Shown here in pieces: positions 1 to 7,926 of a stretch of 44,698 bases of DNA (position 1 is its first letter; every line of letters starts with the position of its first letter). This DNA is from Promethearchaeota archaeon. Its GTDB lineage: Archaea > Asgardarchaeota > Lokiarchaeia > Sigyniarchaeales > Sigyniarchaeaceae. A program made the position numbers and the translations under genes. The stretch is from positions 1-44,698 of the forward strand of contig JAFGBX010000254.1 in assembly GCA_016932935.1 (NCBI GenBank). The letters run 5' to 3'. The notes beneath the pieces are model-generated. The model did not search any database and was not told the DNA's origin. It was given only the letters and a program-made list of their open reading frames with translations.

Positions 1-2
1 AT

Positions 3-53
3 CGCGAGCTCGAAATCGCGAAGGATCTGGATTTAAAGGGATTCATCCGTTAG
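3..53 (+). CDS. C-terminal tail of an unknown upstream gene (partial)
   Basis: The frame is open from the window edge to a TAG at 51-53 and gives 16 residues ending in DLDLKGFIR. It lies 33 nt before the PIN-domain gene on the same strand. PIN toxins are usually preceded by a small antitoxin gene, so this could be the end of one, but 16 residues do not allow a family call. Seen: open frame and spacing. Inferred: that it is a real gene end. Confidence 0.35.
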   Translation, partial: RELEIAKDLDLKGFIR

Positions 54-86
54 AACCAAGGAATAGTGCTGCGATTCCACTAGTGC

Positions 87-593
87 ATGGCCGTGCTGCT
101 CTTGATAGACACGTGCTTCTGGAACCATTGCAAGGAGGTCCAGGAGGCGGGCATCTGGGACATTCGTGATCTGCTCCCGAAGTTTCGCTGGGGTTACACG
201 AGTGCAGTCCTTGAAGAAATCAAGCACTACAAGCTAGGTGATTTCGTGCCCGTCGATCACGCGATGCTTGTCCCCGCCAGCGCCGACGAGGTCGACTCCT
301 TGAAACGATTTGATCCGGTTATTGTTGAATTTGACCTTGCGGACCAGTCGTTGTTGGTCGCCGGCCGCAGGGAACGAGGGCTGTTGCTCACGGACGACGG
401 TCCTCTCGAGCTCGAGTGCATGGCCTTAGATGTCGCGACGTTTCGTCTCCCCGCCTTTATGCTCAAGTTGATACAGGATGGCCTCTTGAATAAAACGATT
501 TTCAACAGGTGTTGGCGCTTATGGGAGGGGAACGGCCGCTATCGACGGGTGGATTTGAAGAAATGGCACGCAGCTTTGCACTCGATAAAATGA
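87..593 (+). CDS. PIN-domain protein (VapC-like or DUF3368-like putative RNase)
   Basis: This 168-aa protein has the layout of a PIN-like nuclease. An N-terminal hydrophobic strand leads into IDTCFW with the first acidic residue near D8, an acidic pair follows in VLEEIKHY (about residues 43-50), and two further acidic clusters lie in DLADQSLL (about 84-91) and LLTDDGPLE (about 99-107). PIN domains use three or four such acidic residues to bind metal and cut RNA. The ATG at 87 is the only sensible start because an in-frame TAG lies six bases upstream. A short gene end 33 nt upstream could be an antitoxin, but no complete partner is visible. The C-terminal 40 residues (rich in W, R and K) extend beyond the PIN core. 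Toxin activity is inference. Confidence 0.6.
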   Translation: MAVLLLIDTCFWNHCKEVQEAGIWDIRDLLPKFRWGYTSAVLEEIKHYKLGDFVPVDHAMLVPASADEVDSLKRFDPVIVEFDLADQSLLVAGRRERGLLLTDDGPLELECMALDVATFRLPAFMLKLIQDGLLNKTIFNRCWRLWEGNGRYRRVDLKKWHAALHSIK

Positions 594-618
594 TCCTTGG
601 CTCCTCGATGAGTCGTGA

Positions 619-747
619 GAAGTTCACCTCGGAGAGAGCATCCGCCAGCGCCTCGACCCGCGGGCCGTCGACCCCGTCCTCGAGCAGGTCGCCCTCCAGC
701 ACCTCGACTACCTCGAAGGCACGTGCCACGAGAAGCGCGAGTTCTAA
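619..747 (+). pseudogene. Remnant of the 3' end of a lost gene
   Basis: After a TGA at 616-618 the frame stays open for 42 codons to TAA at 745-747. Nearly all third positions in 640-744 are G or C (for example the codons for LDPRAVDPVLEQVALQHLDY), which is how the genuine genes of this window look. There is no start codon, so it appears to be the surviving C-terminus of a broken gene. The family is not recognised. Other frames here are Ser/Arg- or Pro/Arg-rich and look like shadows. Confidence 0.35.
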
Positions 748-867
748 AACATCTTCCCGCTTTCCTTTTTACTCCTTATGCGACGGAGGTAAGCTACCTC
801 GTGGAACGTGGAACGTCTTGTACACGAGGAATGTCCAGCATTTTGAGAACGTCCCCCGCCTTCACTA

Positions 868-1058
868 TTGGAACTGGGAAATCGAGGACGTTCCAGATTC
901 TCCAACTGCCTAGTAGTGATAACGGATGCCGAAAGAGACTCCCCGGCCCTGGCGCAGCACCCGGACGTGTATGATGCATTCCTAGTTCGTCCAAGCGTTG
1001 AAAAAACCGGTTCCTCATGCTCCCCGTGCTCGCGGCGTTCCTCGCTGGCGGGACGTGA
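868..1058 (+). pseudogene. Frameshifted gene remnant, possibly receiver-like
   Basis: The frame from 868 encodes a strand-helix pattern, VVITDAERDSPALAQHP then YDAFLVRPSVEK. This resembles the last part of a response-regulator receiver fold, where a Lys/Arg-Pro follows a hydrophobic strand. At the A6 run near 1005-1010 a one-base insertion would restore a clean continuation, RFLMLPVLAAFLAGGT, ending at TGA 1056-1058 with strongly GC-ending codons. Upstream, about 800-913, a different frame also looks coding (GTWNVLYTRNVQHFENV). The best reading is a gene broken by more than one frameshift. A homopolymer sequencing error could explain the last break but not the missing start. The family assignment is weak. 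Confidence 0.3.
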
Positions 1059-1091
1059 GCGATGGCGCGGAACCGGTCAATGTCCCCCAAG

Positions 1092-1100
1092 TTTAAATCT
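1092..1100 (+). promoter_or_regulatory. TATA box for the nucleotidyltransferase-kinase gene
   Basis: TTTAAATCT is centred about 27 nt before the ATG at 1123. This is the spacing expected for an archaeal promoter of a leaderless transcript. No ribosome binding site precedes the ATG, which supports 1123 as the start over the longer open frame that begins at 868. Confidence 0.55.
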
Positions 1101-1122
1101 CTTATCGGTTATTTTACAATCG

Positions 1123-2754
1123 ATGACTACTTTCACGGTTATCCCCGCTGCTGGCAACCCGAAATTGTCGCTTTTTCCTAACACGTTCGATCCCATGATC
1201 CCGATCAACGGGATCCCTGCGATAAAGCACATCATCAACACCGTGAACGAGCGACGTGACGGCACCGTCATCGTGGTCTTGAACTCGCGGGACGAGAAAA
1301 GCCGGGAGTACTTGTCGTTTTTTCGGCAATACAACGTGAAGATCAAGGTTGCTGCGAATAAGTTCAAGGGAATCGGCGATTCAATATACACGGCTCTCGA
1401 TGCGATGGATGATGGCGTCGATCAAGTCATCATAAACCTCGGGGACACGATATACACGAGCACCGATGCGTCGAAAGGGGATTTCGTCCTCGTCTCTAAA
1501 AAAGAGGATCTGGAACCATCAAATTGGGATTATATCCTCGATGATGGCAAGACCTTCGTGGAAAAGCCCGTTTCGTACCAGGGAGGAAGCGTGACGTGCG
1601 GCGTTTACGGTTTCAACGATGTTAAAGCATTGAAAGACGTCTTCTCGGGTCGCCAGCAAGGCGAGTTTATCTACATCACCGACGTCCTCGAAGCCTACGC
1701 GCGGACGAGGCCATTCGCGTTGATCGAGGAACGAAACAACTGGTTCGATCTCGGGCATCTCGATGGATTTCATGCTGCGAAGATAGAGTTTCTCCGCATG
1801 AGGACGTTCAACAACATGAAATACGACGCGTTCAAGGGGGTCATCACGAAGCGCAGCACGAACAGGGAAAAGATCTTCTGGGAGGCGAACTGGTACCTCA
1901 ACTTACCCGAGGATCTCAAGATCTTCGCGCCGCGCTTGCTTGATTACAATTTCGCGGAGCACGACACGTATTACTCGATCGAGTTCTACGGGTACCCGTC
2001 ACTGAGTGACTTGCGCTTGTATGCGAACCTTGGCGAGGAGCAATGGAAGTTCGTCATCAAGAAGCTCCTGGCATTCATCAAGCACTTGCACGACACCTAC
2101 AAGATAACCATGGTCAAGAAGAGCTTGAACCTGGTCTACGTGGAGAAAACGCTCGACCGGATTGCGGCCCTTCTTCTCGACCCGCTGTTCAAGGACTTGC
2201 ACGATAACCACGATACCATCGTGATCAACGGCGTGGCTTTTCCAAATTACTTGCAGCGTATGAACCGGGAACGATTGACCTGGATTGGCGACCAGCTGTT
2301 TTCGGCATCCCGCTGCTCCATCATTCACGGGGACTTGTGCTTCAGCAACATTTTATACGACATCCACTCGGGCATCTTCAAATTGATCGACCCGCGAGGG
2401 AATTTCGGTGGTGTTGGCATATTTGGCGACTTGAATTATGACCTGGCCAAGTTGCGACACAGCATCCATGGCAACTACGAGGGTATCATTGCCGACCAAT
2501 TCGTGGTAAAAAAAGACATGAACACGTTTGATTACACGACGCTCCACGGCGAAGATGCCAGTCTCGTGGCATTTTTTGATAAATCACTGGAACGCGCGGG
2601 ATACGATGTCAAGATCGTCAAGCTCATCGAGGCATTGCATTTTCTCACGATGATCCCCTTGCATTCGGATTCTCGTGGCCGGCAGACAATGATGTTCTTG
2701 AAATCAATCGAATTGTTTGACCAGGTAAAGGAACACTTCTGCGCAGACACGTGA
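1123..2754 (+). CDS. Nucleotidyltransferase-kinase fusion for surface-glycan decoration
   Basis: The 543-aa protein fuses two domains. Residues 1-230 form a sugar-nucleotide or cytidylyltransferase-like Rossmann domain: it opens with TVIPAAG, has LGDTIY (metal-binding Asp), and an acceptor loop near VEKPVSYQGG. The usual GxGTR loop is degenerate (AAGNPKLS), so nucleotide binding may be altered. Residues 250-543 are an aminoglycoside or choline kinase-like domain with the catalytic loop HGDLCFSN (H402-N409, D404) and the metal-binding LIDPRG (D423). Similar pairs in bacterial capsule loci activate and phosphorylate small head-groups for glycans; that role here is inference. The start is set by a TATA box 27 nt upstream. 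The next gene's ATG directly follows this TGA, so the two are probably co-transcribed. Confidence 0.7.
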   Translation: MTTFTVIPAAGNPKLSLFPNTFDPMIPINGIPAIKHIINTVNERRDGTVIVVLNSRDEKSREYLSFFRQYNVKIKVAANKFKGIGDSIYTALDAMDDGVDQVIINLGDTIYTSTDASKGDFVLVSKKEDLEPSNWDYILDDGKTFVEKPVSYQGGSVTCGVYGFNDVKALKDVFSGRQQGEFIYITDVLEAYARTRPFALIEERNNWFDLGHLDGFHAAKIEFLRMRTFNNMKYDAFKGVITKRSTNREKIFWEANWYLNLPEDLKIFAPRLLDYNFAEHDTYYSIEFYGYPSLSDLRLYANLGEEQWKFVIKKLLAFIKHLHDTYKITMVKKSLNLVYVEKTLDRIAALLLDPLFKDLHDNHDTIVINGVAFPNYLQRMNRERLTWIGDQLFSASRCSIIHGDLCFSNILYDIHSGIFKLIDPRGNFGGVGIFGDLNYDLAKLRHSIHGNYEGIIADQFVVKKDMNTFDYTTLHGEDASLVAFFDKSLERAGYDVKIVKLIEALHFLTMIPLHSDSRGRQTMMFLKSIELFDQVKEHFCADT

Positions 2755-3888
2755 ATGAAGAGAGTGACACGTATGTCTACTCGATATCGGCGAGCGTTCA
2801 CCTCCAGTAGTTTATTCAATCATTTCCTTGCATTCCAGCGCCGGTTGCAACAATCGCTCTACATCGTGTACGAGGCTCTGTTCGTACCCTCGCGCAAGGT
2901 GAAAAACAAGTCGATATTGTTTATCTTGCTGGAGTACATGAGCTGGGGGGACAAATCCACTTTCCTGGGCGAGATTGCCTATTATTTCAAGAAGGGATGG
3001 AAGATCTCATTGGTCACGAGCAATTGGGTTTTTAAAAAGGGCCCGTCTCCTGAAATGTTTAGCTTTCGAAAGGATCTCCTACGGGAAAAGGGCAAGATGC
3101 GAATCCCTCTACACTACTCGTATGATCCGTCAAGAGAGCCGGTTGATTTTTTCAGCAACTTGGTAGGACCTTCATTCAACGCGAATTATTACGACCTGGA
3201 CTCGCGTACGGGGAACAAGCAAGTTCTTGCTACGACGTATGACAGAATCATCTACCCGAGAGATTTCAAGCTATTCTACATTATAATCTACCGTTGCGTG
3301 CTCAACTACATGTATCGACGCAAGGTGTCACGTTTCGATTATCTAATCGACAAAAAACTTGTCACAGACGCCTACAAGGCAGTCGAAGCAGAGCTAGCAA
3401 AAACCCGGAACCTGCTGCTCTATGCGACCTGGGATGATGACGGCGCATTTGAGCGCTTGACGGATCGCCGACGCGGATTGGGTTGTACGCAGCGCGTGTT
3501 CAACAAGATGGTCGAACTGGTCAAGCGAATCGATGCTTATTGCATCGAGAATCAAGATTGCCGCATCGTGCTCATCAGTAAAAAAGCCAAGGATTGGGAG
3601 AAAATCTTGCGTTCCCGATACTTCGACTTGCGCTATTTCGAACAAATGGGGTTGTCATTCTCACAATCATTCCACCTGGCCATCGCCAACTGCGTGGCGA
3701 CGCTCGGACAAGTTTCATCGATGCTGATCTGGTTCTGTTATCAAGAGAATAGAAATCACCTCGTATTCGTTGATTATCCCGTCCAAGGCTCGGGTTATTT
3801 CCACGCTTTTGATTATTTTGCGAAGAATGAGTATGAAGGAAGTATCGAAGCACTATTCAAGAATCCTAATCGTACCAGAAACTATTAA
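2755..3888 (+). CDS. Unknown protein of the glycan cluster (377 aa)
   Basis: The ATG at 2755 directly follows the TGA of the preceding gene; a second in-frame ATG at 2773 is possible. The sequence is soluble, rich in aromatic and basic residues, and has no clear signal peptide. A central part with LLLYATWDDDGAF (about residues 222-234) and a C-terminal alternation of strands and helices (CRIVLISKKAKDWEKIL, then NCVATLGQVSSMLIWF) resemble the second half of a GT-B glycosyltransferase or a glycan phosphotransferase, but I see no decisive motif. Its place between a glycan-activating enzyme and a flippase suggests a transferase role. The next frame overlaps its 3' end by 62 nt. Confidence 0.6.
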   Translation: MKRVTRMSTRYRRAFTSSSLFNHFLAFQRRLQQSLYIVYEALFVPSRKVKNKSILFILLEYMSWGDKSTFLGEIAYYFKKGWKISLVTSNWVFKKGPSPEMFSFRKDLLREKGKMRIPLHYSYDPSREPVDFFSNLVGPSFNANYYDLDSRTGNKQVLATTYDRIIYPRDFKLFYIIIYRCVLNYMYRRKVSRFDYLIDKKLVTDAYKAVEAELAKTRNLLLYATWDDDGAFERLTDRRRGLGCTQRVFNKMVELVKRIDAYCIENQDCRIVLISKKAKDWEKILRSRYFDLRYFEQMGLSFSQSFHLAIANCVATLGQVSSMLIWFCYQENRNHLVFVDYPVQGSGYFHAFDYFAKNEYEGSIEALFKNPNRTRNY

Positions 3889-5410
3889 CAATCGACCGGT
3901 TGAACCGGAGGACGAGACGCTCGAGGAAATCGATATGCTTGCGAGAAAAACCGTGCTGGTCCTGGCATCAACGCTATTCATCAAGGGTATCGAGGTGCTC
4001 ATTTTCTTCCTGGCCACGAGAAAATACGACAAAGGTGAGTTTGGATACTTGACGTTGGCCCGGTCCTTGTTCGCGTTCTTCTTGTTCTTCTCCGACCTCA
4101 ATATTAACACGGCGCATGTAAAAAAAATGTCCGAAGGAATTCACAATAAAAACACGTATTTCAGCACCTATTTACTGTTCAAAGCAATCATCCTACCTGT
4201 AACTACTTTCTCGTTCCTGATCCTTATCTATTTCGAGATGAGCATGGGAATACTCGATGGCTCCCCCTTGCTCGTCCAAGTCCTCTTCCTCTTGTTGCTT
4301 TCCTCGATCATCAGTTCGATTAACCTCGTCTATCAAAGCTCCTTCCAAGCAGAGATGAAGGCGGTCAAGATGCAAGCAGGATACGTTGTCGCGATATCCA
4401 TCAAATCCTTGCTCACCATCCTGGTCGTCCTTTTTATCGAAGGATTCATCTTCTTCGCATCACTTTTCCTAATCTACGAATTGATAACCCTCGGCATCAA
4501 CATGTTTCTTGGAAGGGGGTTTCGCCTGGTAAAATTCAATCGGGAGCTAGTAAAGGAATACACGACGTTTAGCTTGTTCGTCCTTGCATCCACGGCTATG
4601 AGCGTCATCTATGTTAACTTCGGGCCTCTAATCCTCGTGAACGTTCTTGGCAAGGATTCCTTGGGGGTGTATTACATCGTGTCAAGGATCCTCTACTTTA
4701 CGAGCCTCGTTCATCAATCATTCGGCGTTTTGCTTTTACCAAGAATATCTGCAAACTTGAAGGATAACGACATCGACACCATCAGAAAGAATCACGAGAT
4801 ATACCAGAAATACATGCTCATCCTTTGGGGGATATTTGCCATCATCTGTTTCGGCATGGGTGTTTTCCTGCTAGACCTGCTTGGAACGACGTATCGAGAC
4901 GAGGGCCTTGGCTTGTTGCTGTTCGAGGCCTTTTTTGTCTGTTTTTTTTGGGCTTGGACGCCCGCGTTCGTCATCATGATGGCTAATAAGGATCCGCTAT
5001 ACATCCTGGTCACGCTGTTATGCCTGGTTTTATCCATCATTTCTTGGATGGTTCTTCCATCGTGGCTTGGCATCGTTGCACTCGATTTCGGAAGGTACGC
5101 ATCTAGCGTGCCTAACGCGATCATCGCGATAGTATACTTGAACAAGAAGTACAAGTTCGGGAAGCCAACACGGCATGCGTCGATCACGTTCATCGTGATC
5201 CTGTCGATAATCGCCTTGGAGTCGATCACTGGCTTCTCGTGGCTCCCAGGCATCACATCGATCATACTAACAATCGCGTGCCTGGCCGGTTTCTTTGCGG
5301 TTATGTTCATCACACGCGTGTTGACCCGGGATGATTTGCGATTCATCAAGAGGGTACTCAACCCACGGATGGTTCTTTCCGATGTAAAATCAGAGATCTC
5401 GACCGTGTAG
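3827..5410 (+). CDS. Wzx-like polysaccharide flippase (MOP superfamily)
   Basis: This is an integral membrane protein of about 527 aa with roughly 12-14 hydrophobic segments, starting near residue 40 (VLVLASTLFIKGIEVLIFF) and continuing to the C-terminus. The motif KGEFGYLTLARSL after the first helix and the paired-helix layout match polysaccharide transport proteins of the MOP/MATE superfamily, which move lipid-linked glycans across the membrane. The start is uncertain. ATG 3827 overlaps the upstream gene by 62 nt and includes an acidic N-terminus with coding-like codons. ATG 3935, just before LARKTV and preceded by GAGG, avoids the overlap. It is the probable exporter for the product of the neighbouring enzymes. 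Confidence 0.8.
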   Translation: MSMKEVSKHYSRILIVPETINNRPVEPEDETLEEIDMLARKTVLVLASTLFIKGIEVLIFFLATRKYDKGEFGYLTLARSLFAFFLFFSDLNINTAHVKKMSEGIHNKNTYFSTYLLFKAIILPVTTFSFLILIYFEMSMGILDGSPLLVQVLFLLLLSSIISSINLVYQSSFQAEMKAVKMQAGYVVAISIKSLLTILVVLFIEGFIFFASLFLIYELITLGINMFLGRGFRLVKFNRELVKEYTTFSLFVLASTAMSVIYVNFGPLILVNVLGKDSLGVYYIVSRILYFTSLVHQSFGVLLLPRISANLKDNDIDTIRKNHEIYQKYMLILWGIFAIICFGMGVFLLDLLGTTYRDEGLGLLLFEAFFVCFFWAWTPAFVIMMANKDPLYILVTLLCLVLSIISWMVLPSWLGIVALDFGRYASSVPNAIIAIVYLNKKYKFGKPTRHASITFIVILSIIALESITGFSWLPGITSIILTIACLAGFFAVMFITRVLTRDDLRFIKRVLNPRMVLSDVKSEISTV

Positions 5411-5583
5411 GGATCCAGGTCTCCCCTCGGCGATGGTATCTCGCGTCGAGATGAAATTTCCCGTTTTAGCGGGCAGCCGGGAATATCACGAAAAGGTTTA
5501 TTGTCCGTGGATATGATTCGAGGTCAGTAGGCATCCTGGGCGGATGCTCCATAATTGTCCTGTTTGAAGAAACGGTGATGATA

Positions 5584-6663
5584 ATGCGAATCGTGATCGA
5601 CCTGGACGGCGTCATCTGCAGCTTGAAACAAGATGACCAAACCTACGCCGACGTGACGCCATTGCCTGGTGCTGTCGAGAAGCTGAAGCGATTGAAGGCG
5701 GATGGCCACTATATCATCATCCACACGGCAAGGCATATGCTCAGCACGAGTCACAACATCGGGTTGATCAATAAAAAGGTTGGAAAGATGACCCTGGAAT
5801 GGCTGGACAAGCACGACATCCCTTACGACGAGATTTATTTCGGGAAACCATATGGTGAGGTATATATCGATGATTCTGCGTATCTCTTCCGGCATTGGAG
5901 TGAGGTCGATCCGGCCGCCTTTAACACGAACGTTATCAATGTCGTCATCGCGATGGCAGGCAAAGGCTCGCGATTCATCGATGCGGGCTTCACGGTTCCC
6001 AAACCACTCATCCAGGTAAAGGGAAAGCACATGTTCGAGTGGGCACTCAAGGGCTTCGAATGCCTGTCCACCATGAACATCGAGACTCGGTTCTACTTCA
6101 TCGTGCTCCGCGATCATGTCACCTCGCACCAAATCGACAAGGTGATCGCGTCAAAATGCCCCGGGGCGCGGATCATCGCGCTTGACGAGATCACCAGGGG
6201 CCAGGCCGAAACGGTCTACAAGATCAAGGAGCATATCGATAATTATAATAAGTTACTCATCTTCAACGCGGACACCTTTTTCGAATCGAGCCGATTGCTT
6301 TCCATCATCGAAGATACTCGCATTGATGGTGCCGTCGCGTGTTTCGTGGAGAAAACGGGAAGCGCCCGTTACAGTTTCGTCCTGGCCGATGGGGCAGATA
6401 ACATCATCGAAGTGGCTGAAAAAGTGCGTATTTCAGATTTCGCAAGTAACGGGCTATACTATTTCAAGCAAGGCAAGGATTTCATATCCGCTTGCGAGGA
6501 AATGATAGCTCGGGATGAACGAGAAAAAGGGGAATACTTCGTTATACCTCTTTTCAAGAAACTCAAGGAACGAGGCTTCCGATTGAAGATGTTCACGGTC
6601 GATGATAACCGGGTCATCGGTACCCCGGAGGAACTCAAAGCTTTCATTCAAGAAGGCACGTAA
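5584..6663 (+). CDS. HAD phosphatase-nucleotidyltransferase fusion (capsule biosynthesis type)
   Basis: This 359-aa fusion begins with a HAD domain of the capsule-phosphatase (EcbF/BcbF) type: DLDG (nucleophile D6, acid D8), HTAR (T48), FGKPYG (K89) and YIDD (D96, D97). From residue about 118 a second domain follows with the nucleotidyltransferase loop AGKGSRF (G126-F131), VPKPLIQV (K140) and FNADTFF, matching sugar-phosphate or head-group nucleotidyltransferases. The open frame begins at GTG 5575 with ATGs at 5578 and 5584. I chose 5584 because the HAD family normally starts two to four residues before the first strand. A 173-nt gap separates it from the flippase, so it may have its own promoter. 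Together with the gene at 1123 it supplies a second nucleotidyltransferase, so a nucleotide-activated modifier of a surface glycan is the likely product. Confidence 0.75.
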   Translation: MRIVIDLDGVICSLKQDDQTYADVTPLPGAVEKLKRLKADGHYIIIHTARHMLSTSHNIGLINKKVGKMTLEWLDKHDIPYDEIYFGKPYGEVYIDDSAYLFRHWSEVDPAAFNTNVINVVIAMAGKGSRFIDAGFTVPKPLIQVKGKHMFEWALKGFECLSTMNIETRFYFIVLRDHVTSHQIDKVIASKCPGARIIALDEITRGQAETVYKIKEHIDNYNKLLIFNADTFFESSRLLSIIEDTRIDGAVACFVEKTGSARYSFVLADGADNIIEVAEKVRISDFASNGLYYFKQGKDFISACEEMIARDEREKGEYFVIPLFKKLKERGFRLKMFTVDDNRVIGTPEELKAFIQEGT

Positions 6664-6787
6664 TTAGTCAATTCGTCACGACTGCAGTTCTTGCTGTCTT
6701 CCTCAAGACGAGGCGGTCCTGGCGGAGGAACCTCGCCGGTATGAGAAGACGTTCGAAGAAAGATGGTCGTCGTTTCGCGCATGCGCG

Positions 6788-6796
6788 TTTTTTATG
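6788..6796 (+). promoter_or_regulatory. Putative TATA box for the 47-aa gene
   Basis: TTTTTTATG lies about 40 nt before the ATG at 6833, which predicts a leader of about 12-15 nt. The leader includes the purine-rich run GTGAAAAAGAA directly before the start codon. Confidence 0.35.
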
Positions 6797-6832
6797 TCCT
6801 GTTGCATCCAATAACGTGGTAGTGAAAAAGAA

Positions 6833-6976
6833 ATGAAGTTCACAAACGACACGGACGCCAGCATGACGGTAATACTCAAGAACGAGGGCAATCAAGTGTG
6901 CAAAGTCAAATTGCCATCGAATTCCACGGTAGAGATCAGTGAACCCGTGGACGAAGTCGAGATCGTTGAAGGATAG
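6833..6976 (+). CDS. Small 47-aa protein, beta-rich, unknown
   Basis: ATG 6833 opens a 47-codon frame ending at TAG 6974-6976. The protein alternates hydrophobic and polar residues: SMTVILKNEG, CKVKLPSNST, VEIVEG. This looks like a short four-stranded beta sheet with an acidic C-terminus and one Cys. A T-rich promoter-like element lies 40 nt upstream, and a perfect hairpin follows 19 nt after the stop. It lies between the glycan island and a GNAT gene on the opposite strand. The fold resembles a minimal beta-sandwich, but no family is recognised. Codon pattern and flanking signals are the main reasons to believe it. Confidence 0.5.
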   Translation: MKFTNDTDASMTVILKNEGNQVCKVKLPSNSTVEISEPVDEVEIVEG

Positions 6977-6994
6977 CTCTATCAAACGATGAAG

Positions 6995-7016
6995 CGTTCT
7001 TTTCGTTCAAAGAACG
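6995..7016 (+). repeat. Perfect inverted repeat (hairpin) after the 47-aa gene
   Basis: CGTTCTTT (6995-7002) and AAAGAACG (7009-7016) are exact complements around a 6-nt loop. The element lies 19 nt after the small gene's stop. It could be a transcript-end hairpin or a palindromic protein-binding site. No T-run follows. Confidence 0.45.
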
Positions 7017-7118
7017 ACCGGTCGGGCAAGTTGCAGGTGATGGTTCTTTCGTCGTTAAAAGCCATCGGGATGAAGTTTTCCGAAGTGCGATACAAAAAAA
7101 GCGAACGACGGGAACCGG

Positions 7119-7568
7119 TCACACTTTCACACGCATTTTGTCACCGATCCGGACGAAACCGAGCCGCTCGTACATGGTGATCGCTTGTGGCTGGCTGTCG
7201 CGGATGTTCACGTTGATCGTGGGCACATCCAAGGTTTTCAACCGCTCCAGCGCGCGGTGCACGAGTTCCTTCCCGACCCCCATCCCCCGGGCCCCCGGGG
7301 TCACGACGATGTTCTGCAAGAACCCTTCCCTTTTGCCCCCGCGTGCCGGCCTGGCGACCCCAATGACCATGCCCAGCACCTGGCGCGTCTCCTCGTCCTC
7401 GGCAATGAAGGCACCCCTCCTCTGCTCGGGGTCTCCCATCACCCTCGTGATCATGTCCATGAAGCGCTTCTCGTCGAAGACCTGGTGGAGTTCCTCGACG
7501 AGGGCTTGCGACAGCTTCTCCATGGACGCGACGTCGCCATCTTCCGGGTTGCGATAGTTGACGTTCAT
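7119..7568 (-). CDS. GNAT-family N-acetyltransferase
   Basis: This 149-aa protein has the GNAT fold. Its acetyl-CoA pyrophosphate loop is VTPGARGMGVGKELV, which fits the R/Q-x-x-G-x-G/A signature. It is followed by a helix, a strand (INVNIRD) and the motif AITMYERLGF near the C-terminus, typical of motif B. Such enzymes move an acetyl group from acetyl-CoA to an amine of a small molecule or a protein N-terminus; the substrate cannot be read. The start at 7568 is chosen over an upstream ATG (7607) because GAGGGGAAG lies directly before it, a good ribosome binding site, and because the family N-terminus begins here. It is divergent from the giant surface-protein gene and probably monocistronic. 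Confidence 0.85.
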   Translation of the reverse strand: MNVNYRNPEDGDVASMEKLSQALVEELHQVFDEKRFMDMITRVMGDPEQRRGAFIAEDEETRQVLGMVIGVARPARGGKREGFLQNIVVTPGARGMGVGKELVHRALERLKTLDVPTINVNIRDSQPQAITMYERLGFVRIGDKMRVKV

Positions 7569-7926
7569 CTTCCCCTCTTTCCTCCTATTCGTGTTGGTAA
7601 CTCGCACGTGGTTGGCAGCTACTTCCCTCGCGGGTTTTTTGAATCTACTCCCATGTATCTTTCGGAACGGGCGCGGGTCGGGGTGAATATAAATCCAGAA
7701 CCCTTGCGTTGCGCGATGGGACGGTTCCGGCTCGGGCCTGGCAGTTTAATCAGAAACCGAGGCGAGATCCGCCACAATTCCAGGTTACACGTGCAACGCC
7801 GGGGTTGGCGCCCACCTGGTACAATCATTCCCCCGCGGCCCATCCCCATAGGTAATAAATATCCTCGGGACGATGTACCTCATATCATACTGATTTGACC
7901 TTAGACGATTCTGGGAAGGATTCAAG
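7569..7926. other. 358-nt divergent intergenic region
   Basis: The region separates the GNAT gene (minus) from the giant surface-protein gene (plus). On the minus strand GGATTTATATTCAC (about 7684-7697) resembles a TATA box for the GNAT gene. On the plus strand TAATAAATAT at 7853-7862 serves the giant gene. No convincing coding frame is visible between them. Confidence 0.5.
7853..7862 (+). promoter_or_regulatory. TATA box and ribosome binding site region of the giant surface-protein gene
   Basis: TAATAAATAT predicts transcription start near 7885 and a leader of about 40 nt. GGAAGGA at 7914-7920, six bases before ATG 7927, is a clear ribosome binding site. This contrasts with the many leaderless genes of the window. 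Confidence 0.55.

Larger units (their letters stand above)
594..1122. other. 529-nt gap containing decayed coding sequence
   Basis: No intact gene is visible between the PIN-domain gene and the glycan cluster. The stretch holds the two gene remnants listed separately and, at its right end, the TATA element for the next gene. It marks the left border of the less GC-rich polysaccharide island, which fits past insertion and deletion here. Confidence 0.5.

Noticed and set aside
6739-6834. 31-codon basic micro-frame before the 47-aa gene
   Set aside because: It covers the promoter-like T-run and is very Arg/Lys-rich with no supporting signal.
6989-7180. 63-codon frame after the 47-aa gene
   Set aside because: It contains the hairpin, overlaps the GNAT gene end on the other strand, and has poor coding composition.
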